Below are positions 33,901-42,587 of a stretch of DNA of 64,000 bases, one piece after another. The notes beneath the pieces are model-generated. The model saw only the letters and a list, made by a program, of their open reading frames with translations. It was not told the origin of the DNA and did no database searches. Made by a program: the position numbers and the translations under genes. The stretch is from Methanocaldococcus infernus ME (GTDB lineage: Archaea > AGJL01 > Methanococci > Methanococcales > Methanocaldococcaceae), in contig NC_014122.1 of assembly GCF_000092305.1 (NCBI RefSeq), forward strand, positions 124,001-188,000, in the 5' to 3' direction. Numbering within the stretch: the first letter of the stretch is position 1; each line of letters opens with the position of its first letter.

Positions 33901-34597
33901 TATAGATGATTTATATCAAGAAACACCTATTGGGGAATTTTGTGTAATACAAAGAAAGAAATTAGCCAACCAAAAATTAGAGGAAAAAATAAACAATACT
34001 GAAAAATATTATTCTCTATATTGGAACAATAAAGACAATAAAGAAGAATATAATTTCTACATAAAGCCTAATAACAATTGGAAAAAATGGATCTCTACAT
34101 TGGATAAGTTTCCAAATAATAGCAAAATTTATATAATCCCAAACACTTTTGACTTTGAATTTTTAGAGACTAATATAAGAAGGAATGATATCTTTTACAA
34201 CAAAAATGGAAAAAGAGTTTTGGAATTAAAGAGTAATAGACCTTACAACATAGAACTACATTGGGAAAAATTCAAGCTATTTAAAGAAGCTTTCTCAGAA
34301 GATGCAACTAAAACATCTCTACACAAGCTAATAGAGAAGCTCTATGATCTTGCATTAAGGAGAGAGCTAAATGAGCAGAAGGAATATGTAGCCACTCTAT
34401 TTATAAACATCCTAAAGCTAAACAAAAATAAAGAACTAACTAAAAAACTTTGTAAAATATTTGACTTAGAAGAAACTGAAAATGTAAAAGAGTTTCATAA
34501 ATATTTAAGAGAATTAAACGAAAAAGAGCTTAAAGAGAGAATCTTAATGTTCTTGGATATGTTTGAATTCTGGCACTACTGTTTAGGGCAAACTTAA
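30998..34597 (+). CDS. Cas10-family large subunit, Csx11/type III-C-like, motif-degenerate
   Basis: 1199 residues. The N-terminal HD region reads [14 protein letters not shown], so the His-Asp pair expected after ALL is Phe24-Asn25; a later [11 protein letters not shown] matches the conserved Cas10 A-D-x-x-S-G-x-D block. Palm 1 ends in [14 protein letters not shown] (294-307) instead of GGDD. A treble-clef zinc finger follows (C397, C400, C416, C419). Residues about 480-690 form a Lys/Asn-rich coiled coil. Palm 2 (about 895-960) carries [16 protein letters not shown] and [13 protein letters not shown] without GGDD. The layout suggests Csx11 (MTH326-like, III-C), probably lacking DNase and cOA synthesis. 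The stop overlaps that of the convergent DUF389 gene. Confidence 0.75.
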   Translation: MSKLEKLRDYKDEILKAEIGALLFNLGKTHIGFGFWRKYFPDKASEFKFSSYKEYAESYFYRELEEISLQLKNFFENININLGFWNTEFLEVLKGGESRENFVKKIFFRGCENINSGIDKGSPNKQLEPPLWLSNAFGSYKRIIDSDYFDCKRRCFFDALNNFLEGTGNKQNQRWNEIREFIFDYIKEWYSKLLSDSRFPINDVSLWDQAYMTASMFKAVLAQLVMDNSKLEKYMNNPSSIKWRILGIQYDKLGLAEKGLKVAHIQFYRKLAEEIDNEIKNLLEVKYPIGNEIYRDETGIYFLVGEDLGDDLNDRSNLVKLKEDYKELEDKILKIFKEKTEDEFYPAIFLTEASRGLMNLGYLLEKAKENFLKADLSKKDKDLCLLRTVKGRAVGVCQVCGTRLVYENREYEEKICETCYKRRKGRIDNWINNLEGETIWIDELKDNNNNIALITLKFELQDWLNGNMLNSLLGNRGLENYDNELKKIKELIRNGIIEEEKNRILNYIENYSDLNNLLTLKNELENFTNNTDNIKNVIINELKNTELKKLISSFISFFNSNNVSDCDYVKEKIDLLMEKLNKIRTSNELFHLVKKLTENMNLKKEKELKIIVEDLKEINEKISNIHKKLLNVNDLDKELEKIQNNDLKLIIKKLSEINICYNKITKDLIFMLYPFTINKELLNYYKKYDSIYDFFEKIFFGSIIGTQWENWINQTSLNEKIDWQNEKIKWDKLTNEDIEFLAELILQFLLRKNPSPARLRRIWENTQEFFEELEKNIVNILNIPEWRRKRLIFELDKNIPEGEYEYKGVLFWAKNKKLYLISSIEDFLRTFVNEKVKDMFKDLKKNNEEANRKILDYINTKLKEKEFNFKLIELNKKEDKEVKAKIISIKEYKPYFSIIKPTPISWQFIIPAEYVPNLIDNIMRKYDENFKFVYGKLPLHIGIIVQYYKSPLYIGIKALRKIRRDNIDIDDLYQETPIGEFCVIQRKKLANQKLEEKINNTEKYYSLYWNNKDNKEEYNFYIKPNNNWKKWISTLDKFPNNSKIYIIPNTFDFEFLETNIRRNDIFYNKNGKRVLELKSNRPYNIELHWEKFKLFKEAFSEDATKTSLHKLIEKLYDLALRRELNEQKEYVATLFINILKLNKNKELTKKLCKIFDLEETENVKEFHKYLRELNEKELKERILMFLDMFEFWHYCLGQT

Positions 34598-35460
34598 CTC
34601 CTTTTAATCATATAACTAATCCCTATATAGCCACCAACATCCAGTAAAATAATGTTAATCACAAGCAAGATAAAAGATAGTAAAATATAATGCTCATTTA
34701 AAGTTGCTAAGGATAGGCCAAAGAGGATAGAGGGGAGTAGGATAGAAACATCTATGGTAACTCCAATCATCTCATACTCCTTTCCTCCAGCTATACTTAA
34801 CCCCCCAGAGATCCCAGCCACTAAGGCAACAATGGCACTAAATAATAAAGGAGATTCTTCCAAATATATCTTTAAGGTTTTCTCTGGAACATGGAAGATA
34901 TAGGCTAACAAGAAAGATAAAAAAATGATAATAAAGACAAAAAACAACTCTTTAGCCATTCCCTTAATAAAAAGTTCTTTACTCTTCAAAACTGAGCCTA
35001 TAGCACTGGCCATAACAGTATCAACAAGTGGAGCTATAATCATAGCTCCTATCAATGTAGGAATACTATTTTCTAATAATCCAATAACTCCCATAATTGT
35101 AGCTAACACAACCTTTATAATAGTTTTCTCAGAGATCTTAACCATATCCTGGGCTTTGTAGAAAAGCTCTAACTTAGAGAGCTTAGTGTCTGATAAACCC
35201 TCATCTCTACATGAGAATGTTATATTGGCTGGCATCATGATTAGAGAGCCATAACCCTTCTCTCCTAAGCCAAGCTCTCTTAATTTTATAATAATCTTCT
35301 CAGCATCCTTTGGCTTGGCATTACATGTAATTATAACCCCATCTTTTATAGAGCATCTGATAGGCTCAACCACTGAGATGGAATAGGCATTATTATCCTT
35401 TAAAATTCTTTCAACATCATCCAGCAAGTTCTTAGGAATGATCATCTTTATATATCTCAT
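34594..35460 (-). CDS. DUF389 family membrane protein
   Basis: 288 residues. The first 95 are a soluble ACT/ferredoxin-like domain ([22 protein letters not shown]). Next comes a six-or-so-helix membrane domain with the DUF389 signatures [34 protein letters not shown] and [17 protein letters not shown]. The function is not established, though transport or sensing is plausible. The start region overlaps hisI by 29 bp, so it is the last gene of the DUF99-ubiX-hisI string. The stop codon overlaps that of the cas10-like gene (shared TTAA). Confidence 0.85.
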   Translation of the reverse strand: MRYIKMIIPKNLLDDVERILKDNNAYSISVVEPIRCSIKDGVIITCNAKPKDAEKIIIKLRELGLGEKGYGSLIMMPANITFSCRDEGLSDTKLSKLELFYKAQDMVKISEKTIIKVVLATIMGVIGLLENSIPTLIGAMIIAPLVDTVMASAIGSVLKSKELFIKGMAKELFFVFIIIFLSFLLAYIFHVPEKTLKIYLEESPLLFSAIVALVAGISGGLSIAGGKEYEMIGVTIDVSILLPSILFGLSLATLNEHYILLSFILLVINIILLDVGGYIGISYMIKRS

Positions 35461-35803
35461 CTACAACCCACTTCCCATTTTTTAACTTATAGTGAAAGCA
35501 AGAGTAGTAACCTTCATGACAAGCCACTCCCTTCTGATCAACTATGAATAGTAAGCAGTCTCCATCACAGTCTTTATAAATCTCTAAAACCTTCTGATAG
35601 TTTCCACTCTCCTCTCCTTTCTTCCATAGCTTTTTTCTACTTGTTGAGTAGTAATGCATGTAGCCAGTTTCTAAAGTTTTTCTTAAAGCTTCTTCATCCA
35701 TAAAGGCAGTCATCAATATATTCTTATTTTTGTCACAGGCTATAGCTATAATTAATCTCTTCCCCTCTATATTTCTCCACTTTAAACCCTCTAACATCTC
35801 CAT
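35432..35803 (-). CDS. hisI: Phosphoribosyl-AMP cyclohydrolase HisI
   Basis: 123 residues; opens the adenine ring of phosphoribosyl-AMP in histidine synthesis. Signatures: [39 protein letters not shown] and the metal-binding [28 protein letters not shown] with its three Cys. It is the single-domain form, without HisE. Either ATG 35803 or ATG 35797 is possible; GGAG spacing favours the latter. It overlaps ubiX upstream and DUF389 downstream, giving dense coupling of unrelated functions. Confidence 0.95.
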   Translation of the reverse strand: MEMLEGLKWRNIEGKRLIIAIACDKNKNILMTAFMDEEALRKTLETGYMHYYSTSRKKLWKKGEESGNYQKVLEIYKDCDGDCLLFIVDQKGVACHEGYYSCFHYKLKNGKWVVDEIYKDDHS

Positions 35804-36339
35804 CTCCTAAATAAGTTATTCTCAATATTTAATAGATCTAAGATTCTCCCAACAACAAAGTTAACTATATCCTCTAAGCTCTTAGGCTTAAAGTAAAAGG
35901 CTGGACATGGAGCTAAGATAATAGCTCCTAAGTTAGAGAGCTTTAACATATTTTCCAAGTGTATACTACTAAAAGGCATCTCCCTTGGAGCAATTATTAA
36001 CTTTCTCCTCTCCTTTAGAGAGATGTCAGCAACCCTCACAATGAGAGAAGAGCTATAACCATTGGCTATAGCTGAGAGTGTTTTCATAGAGCAAGGGATT
36101 ATTACAAAGGCATCAAACTTATTTGAGCCAGAGGCTAAGGGAGAGAAGAAATCTCTATTATCATGCAAGGTTCCAAATTTTTCAAAGTATTTATAACTTA
36201 GCCCTAACTCCTCCTCAATTATTTTTTTTGCTGTATCAGAGATAATAATATCTAACTCAGCTTTCTTATAAAGTTCTTCCACTAACCTCTTGGCATAAAT
36301 AACTCCACTGGCTCCACTGATTCCTATAACTATCCTCAT
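35791..36339 (-). CDS. ubiX: Flavin prenyltransferase UbiX
   Basis: 182-residue UbiX/Pad1 flavoprotein that makes prenylated FMN for UbiD-type decarboxylases. Typical: [20 protein letters not shown] at the start, the central [47 protein letters not shown], and [15 protein letters not shown]. In archaea prenyl-FMN serves the UbiD-like anhydromevalonate phosphate decarboxylase that feeds isopentenyl phosphate to IPK, and an ipk gene is present at 54.4 kb. ATGA overlap with DUF99 upstream, overlap with hisI downstream. Confidence 0.94.
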   Translation of the reverse strand: MRIVIGISGASGVIYAKRLVEELYKKAELDIIISDTAKKIIEEELGLSYKYFEKFGTLHDNRDFFSPLASGSNKFDAFVIIPCSMKTLSAIANGYSSSLIVRVADISLKERRKLIIAPREMPFSSIHLENMLKLSNLGAIILAPCPAFYFKPKSLEDIVNFVVGRILDLLNIENNLFRRWRC

Positions 36340-36890
36340 TCTCTCTCCTTTTTTAAATATAGGAACCCTCTACCAATTAAATGAGCCACTCTTAAACACT
36401 CTGGCACTTTACTTTTTAACCTACAAATATCTACTATTCTTTTTAGCCTCTCCCTATCTATCCCAAGATACTGTACATAGATCCCATCCATATACTCAGG
36501 AGCTGGAGCTTTTTCTATCAAACTCTTTCTCTCCTCAAAGTCTTTAAAGTGTTTTAAGGCTTTAAATATCTTTTCAAAGTTGGGCTTTTTATCAATAACA
36601 ACAACTGTTGGCTTTTTAGTTTCCTCATATATCTTATGAATATCAGCTATATTAAAGCCTCCAAAGGTTATACCATAGAGAAAGATAACCTTTATCTTAG
36701 GATAGTGCTTATCCTTAACAACCTTAATTATCTTATTGGTTACATCTAACCCATCCTTCTCAAACTCTGAAAAATAGATATTATCTATTATTCTATTCCC
36801 TCTCATATAGACAGAGATTAATATACACTTTTTATCCTTTTTATTAAAAGGAGCATCATCAAATCCAATAACTTCAATTTCTTTTTTCAT
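36336..36890 (-). CDS. DUF99 (UPF0215) protein
   Basis: 184 residues of the archaeal DUF99 family. Visible: VIGFDDAPFNKKDKKCILISVYMRGNRIIDNIYF, VIFLYGITFGGFNIADIHKIYEETKKPTVVVIDKKPN, and HFKDFEERKSLIEKAP. The fold is reported to be related to endonuclease V, but the biological role is not settled. It is the first gene of the DUF99-ubiX-hisI-DUF389 transcript, with a short AT-rich gap separating it from the divergent ATPase pseudogene. Confidence 0.85.
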   Translation of the reverse strand: MKKEIEVIGFDDAPFNKKDKKCILISVYMRGNRIIDNIYFSEFEKDGLDVTNKIIKVVKDKHYPKIKVIFLYGITFGGFNIADIHKIYEETKKPTVVVIDKKPNFEKIFKALKHFKDFEERKSLIEKAPAPEYMDGIYVQYLGIDRERLKRIVDICRLKSKVPECLRVAHLIGRGFLYLKKERE

Positions 36891-36959
36891 AAAAGTACCC
36901 TAAAATTTTAATTTAAATTTTATTAAATTAAAAAATAAATAAGATTTTTGGTGATCTAA

Positions 36960-37978
36960 TTGAAATTCTACAATAGAGAGAAAGAAGTTAGATATCTAAA
37001 AACTTATTGCCAGTTGGAGCCAAACTCTATTTTATTCGTTTATGGCCCTAAATCTTCTGGAAAAACGACAGTGATGCTTAAAGTTATTGAAGAACTTAGA
37101 AATAAAGATATAGTGTTTTTCTACTATGATTTAAGGAAATATGCTACACCAACAAAGGAAGAGTTTTTTAAAATATTTTTTGAAAGATCTGATAAAAAAT
37201 ATGTTCCTAATAAGCTGGAATTTAACTTAGGAGTCTTTAAATTCGGAGTTGAGAGAGAGCTAAATTTTAAAGAGTTCTCTTTAAACGATGTTTTTGCTAA
37301 GATAAATGAAAGTATTAATGAAGTTATAAAAGAGGGGAAAAAGCCAGTTTTAATTATAGACGAGCTTCAAAAGTTAAAAAATATTTACTTTAATGGAGAA
37401 AAATCTTTATTAAACGAGCTATTTAACCTCTTTGTACATCTAACCAAAGTTAGACATTCGTGCCATGTCATCTGCTTAACTTCTGACACTCTATTTATTG
37501 AAGAAATTTATAGAAATTCTTCCTTAAAAAACGCTTCCGAATACTATTTAATTGATTGGTTAGAAAAAGAAGACATTAAAAAATCTTAAAAGAAGAGAAC
37601 TTCAGTGAAGAGGAGATAGATTACGCTATAAACTACCTCTCTTTACCATATGAAATAACTGAACTAATAAATAATAAAAAACTTGGCTTAACAGTTGAAG
37701 AAACCATAAAAAAGTGGATAAATATTGAGAAGGACAAGCTTTTATATCTATTGGCTAACGCTAACGTTGATGAAGATAAAATAAACACTATCCTATCTAA
37801 ATTTAAAAATAATGTTAAAGTTGAGGCTAAGGAACTTATTAAAAAAGAACTTATAAACGAATTTAAATTCTTAGTAAATAATGAAATTTTATTTTATGAT
37901 GTAATTAACAGCATAGTAAAACCAACATCAATAATTGAATGGCACGCTATAAAAGAGATAAAATATAAAATCAATTAA
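36960..37978 (+). pseudogene. Frameshifted archaeal AAA ATPase (MJ multi-copy type)
   Basis: TTG start at 36960 behind GGTGATC. The first frame gives 209 residues with Walker A YGPKSSGKTTV, Walker B LIIDELQKL and sensor-like VICLTSDTLF, typical of the archaeal PF01637-type ATPases that form a multi-copy family in M. jannaschii. It stops at 37587-37589 just after an A6 run (37578-37583). Adding one A restores ILKEENFSEEEIDYAINYLSLPYEI and continues open to 37978, giving about 339 residues. So a one-base deletion, or a read error, splits the gene. It holds 14 CpG in 1019 bp, far above its neighbours, which suggests transfer. Confidence 0.8.
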
Positions 37979-37983
37979 TAGCA

Positions 37984-38748
37984 CTAAAAGAGAGATCTAA
38001 CAGCAGCATGAGATAATTCAAAGATGGCTCCACCAAGTTCATTACCAATATCTTGAATATCAGAAAGAGAAAGCTTTAACTTTTCCTCCTCTATGCTTAG
38101 AGCCACTGGAAGATATTTATAGGCTAAGATAAATAAGTCTAATGGCTTACATAAGATATCTAACCCTACAAAGCCCTCAAATCCTTTCTCAGCTTCATTT
38201 ATTGTTGCCACTTTCCTAACTTTAATGTTGTCTTCCTCTAAGGTGTAAATTAAATTTCTCAGTACAGTTTCTTCATCCTTTCCTCTTCCTTCTAACACTA
38301 TTTTAGCCCTTACATAGCCTTCATTTAAATAACTTAAAATTTCTTCCTCACCAAGCTTTCCTTTCTTGTACTCTTCAACATTTAAATTAATATTTTCTTT
38401 CATAATGACATTAAATCCTATCCTATACTTATTTATGAACTCTCTGAAGAAAACTATGATATAGCTTAAGATGTCATTAACTTCTTTAACATCCAAAACT
38501 AACTTATCTGGTTTTAAAACTTCAACATCAGGAGTGTATTTTAAGCAAAAGTCTATATACTCCTTAAAATTATTAAATTCTACTTCAAACTCTCCAATTT
38601 TTGTATATAACTCATTTTCTTCTTCCTCTTCATACAATAGCTTAGCCTTATAGTTCTTTAATATCTCTTCAGTCAGTTTTTTAAATTCCTTCACAACTAA
38701 CTCCTTTGAATTTCCTCTAACTTCCTCTAAAGCAGAAATCTTTATCAT
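37984..38748 (-). CDS. Uncharacterised acidic protein
   Basis: 254 residues, not recognised. It starts ATG 38748 behind a strong GGTGAGG. It is acidic, mixed alpha/beta, with no membrane span or cysteine cluster: EEVRGNSKELVVKEFKKL, KPDKLVLDVKEVNDILSYIIVFFREFI, RAKIVLEGRGKDEETVLRNLIYTLEEDNIKVRKV, and a C-terminal SDIQDIGNELGGAIFELSHAAVRSLF. Its promoter region is shared, divergently, with the translation factor gene eif2g. Low CpG and ordinary codon use indicate a native gene. Confidence 0.65.
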   Translation of the reverse strand: MIKISALEEVRGNSKELVVKEFKKLTEEILKNYKAKLLYEEEEENELYTKIGEFEVEFNNFKEYIDFCLKYTPDVEVLKPDKLVLDVKEVNDILSYIIVFFREFINKYRIGFNVIMKENINLNVEEYKKGKLGEEEILSYLNEGYVRAKIVLEGRGKDEETVLRNLIYTLEEDNIKVRKVATINEAEKGFEGFVGLDILCKPLDLFILAYKYLPVALSIEEEKLKLSLSDIQDIGNELGGAIFELSHAAVRSLF

Positions 38749-38833
38749 TTGTTCCTCACCTATAAGATTTTAAATAGTTAAAGTTTAAATTTATTTATAC
38801 TTCTCATATTTATTCTTGAATGGGGTGATAGCC

Positions 38834-40069
38834 ATGGGAAGAAAAAAGAGTGCTAAACAGGCTGAGATCAACATAGGGATGGTTGGGCATGTTGATCATG
38901 GGAAAACAAGTTTAACCAAGGCATTAACAGGGGTTTGGACAGATAGGCATAGTGAAGAGCTTAGAAGAGGAATATCTATAAGGTTAGGGTATGCAGACTG
39001 TGAGATAAGGAAGTGTCCAAGCTGTGGAACTTACACAACAAAGCCAAGATGTCCTAACTGCTTGGCTGAAACTGAATTTTTAAGAAAGGTTTCCTTTGTA
39101 GATGCTCCTGGACATGAGACATTAATGGCTACTATGCTAACAGGAGCTGCTTTAATGGATGGAGCTATCTTAGTGATAGCTGCTAATGAACCTTGCCCTC
39201 AGCCACAGACTAAGGAGCATTTAATGGCTTTAGAAATTATGGGAATAGATAAAATAATTATTGTACAGAACAAGATAGATTTGGTTGATGAAGAACAGGC
39301 CTTAAAGAACTATGAACAGATAAAAGAGTTTGTTAAGGGAACCATAGCTGAGAATGCTCCTATTATCCCAGTTTCAGCCCACCATGAGGCTAATATAGAT
39401 GTTTTATTAAAGGCTATTCAGGATCTTATCCCAACTCCTAAGAGAGATCCTAAGGCTACTCCAAGGATGTATGTGGCAAGAAGCTTTGACATAAATAAGC
39501 CAGGGACAGAGATTAAAGATTTAAAAGGTGGAGTTTTAGGTGGAGCCATTATACAGGGAGAGTTTAAGGTAGGGGATGAGATAGAGATAAGGCCAGGGAT
39601 TAAGGTTACTGAAGGGCATAAAACATATTGGAAACCTTTAAGGACTAAGATAGTTTCCTTAGCAGCTGGAGACACCATGTTAAAAAAGGCTCATCCAGGA
39701 GGTTTAATAGGGGTTGGGACTGAACTTGATCCTTACTTAACAAAATCTGACTCTCTTGCTGGCTCAGTTGTTGGCTTGCCAGGAACATTACCAGAGATTA
39801 GGGATAAGATAACTATTAAGGCTCATCTCTTAGAGAGAGTTGTAGGTTCAAAGGAAGAGCTTAAGATGGAGCCATTAAAGACTGGAGAACCTTTAGTCTT
39901 GAATGTAGGGACAGCCACAACTGTAGGGGTTATAACTTCAGCAAGAGGAGACATAGCAGATATAAAATTAAAGTTGCCAATCTGTGCTGATATTGGAGAT
40001 AAAGTAGCCATAAGTAGAAGGTTTGGATCAAGGTGGAGACTAATAGGTTATGGAGAAATTATAGGTTAA
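38834..40069 (+). CDS. eif2g: Translation initiation factor aIF2 gamma subunit
   Basis: 411-residue GTPase that delivers initiator Met-tRNA to the archaeal small subunit with alpha and beta. G1 GHVDHGKTS, switch [14 protein letters not shown], a zinc knuckle ([16 protein letters not shown]), G3 DAPGHE, and G4 NKID in [11 protein letters not shown] are all intact. Domains II and III follow ([20 protein letters not shown]). ATG 38834 is placed by GGGGTGAT; an earlier in-frame codon at 38816 is unlikely. The glyS start lies 11 bp after the stop. Confidence 0.97.
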   Translation: MGRKKSAKQAEINIGMVGHVDHGKTSLTKALTGVWTDRHSEELRRGISIRLGYADCEIRKCPSCGTYTTKPRCPNCLAETEFLRKVSFVDAPGHETLMATMLTGAALMDGAILVIAANEPCPQPQTKEHLMALEIMGIDKIIIVQNKIDLVDEEQALKNYEQIKEFVKGTIAENAPIIPVSAHHEANIDVLLKAIQDLIPTPKRDPKATPRMYVARSFDINKPGTEIKDLKGGVLGGAIIQGEFKVGDEIEIRPGIKVTEGHKTYWKPLRTKIVSLAAGDTMLKKAHPGGLIGVGTELDPYLTKSDSLAGSVVGLPGTLPEIRDKITIKAHLLERVVGSKEELKMEPLKTGEPLVLNVGTATTVGVITSARGDIADIKLKLPICADIGDKVAISRRFGSRWRLIGYGEIIG

Positions 40070-40080
40070 GAGGGAGAATT

Positions 40081-41793
40081 ATGGATTTATATGACAAAGT
40101 TATGGATTTAGCTAAGAGGAGAGGCTATTTATGGAGTTCTTTTGAAATATATGGGGGAATTGCTGGTTTTGTTGATTATGGTCCCCTTGGCTGCCTACTA
40201 AAAAATAATATTATTAATAAATTTAGAGAGAGGTTTATAGTTAAAGAGGGATTTTATGAGATAGAAAGTCCAACTGTAACCCCTTATGAGGTTTTAAAAG
40301 CCTCTGGGCATGTTGATAACTTCACAGATCCAATAGTTGAGTGTAAGAATTGCTTAGAAAACTTTAGAGCTGACCATATTATTGAAGAGCAGGTTGATAT
40401 AGACACTGAAAGCCTCTCTTTAAAGGAGCTTGAAGAAGTTATTAAAAAGTATAATATAAGATGCCCTAAGTGTGGAGGAGAATTTGGAGAGGTTAAAAAA
40501 TTTAATTTGATGTTTGTCACTTCCATAGGGCCTGGAAAGGGAAGGAGAGGATTTTTAAGACCAGAAACTGCTCAGGGAATATTTATACAATTTAAAAGAT
40601 TAGCTCAATTTTTTAGGAATAAGTTGCCTTTTGGAGTAGTTCAGATAGGAAAGAGTTATAGAAATGAAATTTCCCCAAGACAGGGAGTTATAAGGTTAAG
40701 AGAATTCACTCAAGCAGAGATTGAATACTTTGTCCATCCTGAGAAGAAAGAGCATGAGAAATTTGATGAAGTTAAAGACTTAATCCTTCCTCTACTTCCA
40801 GCTGAGCATCAGTTGGAGGGAAAGGGAATTATAAAGATGAGCTTGGGAGAAGCTGTTGATAAGGGAATAATTAGACATCAAACTATAGCCTATTTTATGG
40901 CTCAAACTATGAAATTTTTAGAAGAGATTGGGATAGATAGGGAGAAGATAAGGTTTAGACAACACCTTCCAAATGAAATGGCACACTATGCCATAGACTG
41001 CTGGGATGCTGAGATTTACACAGAGAGATTTGGCTGGATTGAGTGTGTAGGAATAGCTGACAGAACAGATTATGATTTAAAGAGCCATATGGCACACAGT
41101 GGGGAAGATTTAAGTGTATTTGTTGAAGGTGAGGAGAGAGAAGTAGAGGATTATGAGATTGAGCTGAACTATAAAGTTGTTGGAAAAATTTTTAAGAAGG
41201 ATACAAAGGTTATAGAGAGCTATTTAAAAAATTTAGGAGTTAGTGATAAAGAAAAATTGGTTAAAGAGCTTAATGAGAAGGGAGAGGTAGAGATCTGCAT
41301 AGGAGATAAAAGTTTCAAATTAACCAATGAGCATTTAAAGATTGAGAAGGTTAAAAGAGTGATAAAGGGAGAGAAAGTAGTTCCTCATGTAATTGAGCCA
41401 TCATTTGGGATAGATAGAATCTTTTACTGTCTATTGGAGCATTCATATAGAGAGGAAGAGGATAGAGCTTACTTAGACTTAAAGCCTGAGATAGCTCCAA
41501 TTAAAGCTTATGTCTTCCCATTGGTTAATAGGGAAGGGATGCCTGAGTTGGCTAAGAGGATAAGGGATATGTTAAGAGAGAATAAGATAATTGCTGAATA
41601 TGATGACAGTGGAGCTATTGGTAGGAGATATATGAGAGCTGATGAAATTGGAGTTCCATTCTGTATAACTGTAGATGGCCAAACCTTAAAAGATAACACT
41701 GTGACAGTTAGGGATAGGAACACAAGAGAGCAAGAGAGGGTTAAAATAGAGGAGTTAGTTGATTATTTAAGATCAAAGATTTCATCATTGTAA
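40081..41793 (+). CDS. glyS: Glycyl-tRNA synthetase, archaeal/eukaryotic alpha2 type
   Basis: 570-residue class II synthetase. Motif 1 region YEIESPTVTPYEVLKASGHVDNFTDP, a four-Cys zinc site (VECKNC with IRCPKCGGEF), motif 2 with SYRNEISPRQGVIRLREFTQAEIE, and motif 3 EPSFGIDRIFYCLLEHSY are clear. The C-terminal anticodon-binding domain includes AYVFPLVNREGMPELAK and DDSGAIGRRYMRADEIGVPFCITVDG. ATG 40081 behind GGGAG is preferred to an upstream in-frame ATG at 40033 that lies within eif2g. Cotranscribed with eif2g; the 3' end overlaps the convergent gene by 31 bp. Confidence 0.97.
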   Translation: MDLYDKVMDLAKRRGYLWSSFEIYGGIAGFVDYGPLGCLLKNNIINKFRERFIVKEGFYEIESPTVTPYEVLKASGHVDNFTDPIVECKNCLENFRADHIIEEQVDIDTESLSLKELEEVIKKYNIRCPKCGGEFGEVKKFNLMFVTSIGPGKGRRGFLRPETAQGIFIQFKRLAQFFRNKLPFGVVQIGKSYRNEISPRQGVIRLREFTQAEIEYFVHPEKKEHEKFDEVKDLILPLLPAEHQLEGKGIIKMSLGEAVDKGIIRHQTIAYFMAQTMKFLEEIGIDREKIRFRQHLPNEMAHYAIDCWDAEIYTERFGWIECVGIADRTDYDLKSHMAHSGEDLSVFVEGEEREVEDYEIELNYKVVGKIFKKDTKVIESYLKNLGVSDKEKLVKELNEKGEVEICIGDKSFKLTNEHLKIEKVKRVIKGEKVVPHVIEPSFGIDRIFYCLLEHSYREEEDRAYLDLKPEIAPIKAYVFPLVNREGMPELAKRIRDMLRENKIIAEYDDSGAIGRRYMRADEIGVPFCITVDGQTLKDNTVTVRDRNTREQERVKIEELVDYLRSKISSL

Positions 41794-42584
41794 ATTTTCT
41801 CAATCTCTTCTAAACTTTCTTCATCCTTCTTTTTGTTTGCTATCTCTCTAACCTTCTCCAAGATTTTTAAGGTTTTGTTGGTTAAGAGCTTATACTCCTT
41901 ACAATATTTTATAATACTTTTATACTCATTCTCTATAATCCTACTATTAACCCTTGAAAGCTCATAGGCTAATAAGCCTCTTAAAACTTCATCATCAGAG
42001 AACATAAAGACAGGATGCACCCAGATAGTTATATTTTTCTTATCTCTCTCTACAAAGTTCTCAAGAATCTTAGGGTCAATAAAGACATCTAAATGGACTG
42101 AAATATTCTTCCTAAATTTGGTTTTTTTCAAGATATCTTCTAAAATTTTGTTTATTCTACTGTCAAAGTCTATAATTTCCTTATCTAACTCATCATCACT
42201 CTTCTCCATCCACTTTAAAATCCTCTCTTTAAAATCAACTGTTACATTTTCTCTTGGAGTTGGATATACCACTTTATAATTATCTCCTCTAAACTTATAG
42301 TTAGAGCTTTTCCTTGAGGAGAGGGTTATTAACACTAAGCCCATGTTGAGATTCTTTAAATTTACACTCTTTAATATATATTCTCTCTCCATAACATCAA
42401 AGTCTTTTAAATTGTCAACATCATCTAAACTTTTTATATAAACCTTCTCTCCCTCCTTTCCTTCCAAGTAGAAGCCTTTAAATTTAATGTCTGCAAGGTC
42501 TCCTCTTATAACATCTTTGGAATATTCATCTAAGTGTTTATAAATATCTAAAAGAATTTTTTTTACAAGTTCTTTAGATCTCAT
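41763..42584 (-). CDS. Uncharacterised protein with a degenerate peptidase-like helix
   Basis: 273 residues, family not recognised. Near residue 195, DDEVLRGLLAYELSRVNSRII has the spacing of an HExxH metallopeptidase helix (compare GHELSHV) but lacks both His, so if related it is inactive. The preceding VHLDVFIDPKILENFVERDKKNITIWVHPVFMFS looks like the beta-strand that leads into that helix in M48-like folds. No transmembrane span. It ends as a charged helix (KKKDEESLEEIEKIYNDEIF). It is the last gene of the nac-cofG-comC string and overlaps glyS antisense by 31 bp. Confidence 0.6.
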   Translation of the reverse strand: MRSKELVKKILLDIYKHLDEYSKDVIRGDLADIKFKGFYLEGKEGEKVYIKSLDDVDNLKDFDVMEREYILKSVNLKNLNMGLVLITLSSRKSSNYKFRGDNYKVVYPTPRENVTVDFKERILKWMEKSDDELDKEIIDFDSRINKILEDILKKTKFRKNISVHLDVFIDPKILENFVERDKKNITIWVHPVFMFSDDEVLRGLLAYELSRVNSRIIENEYKSIIKYCKEYKLLTNKTLKILEKVREIANKKKDEESLEEIEKIYNDEIFDLK

Positions 42585-42587
42585 ATG

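Noticed and set aside
25955-36959. CRISPR array near the cas genes
   Set aside because: No regularly spaced repeats of 25-37 bp were seen on either strand in this region or elsewhere in the window.
37578-37590. Programmed frameshifting at the A6 run of the AAA ATPase
   Set aside because: No stimulatory stem or repeated slippery heptamer is evident, and the gene already looks foreign and decaying; a deletion or read error is simpler.
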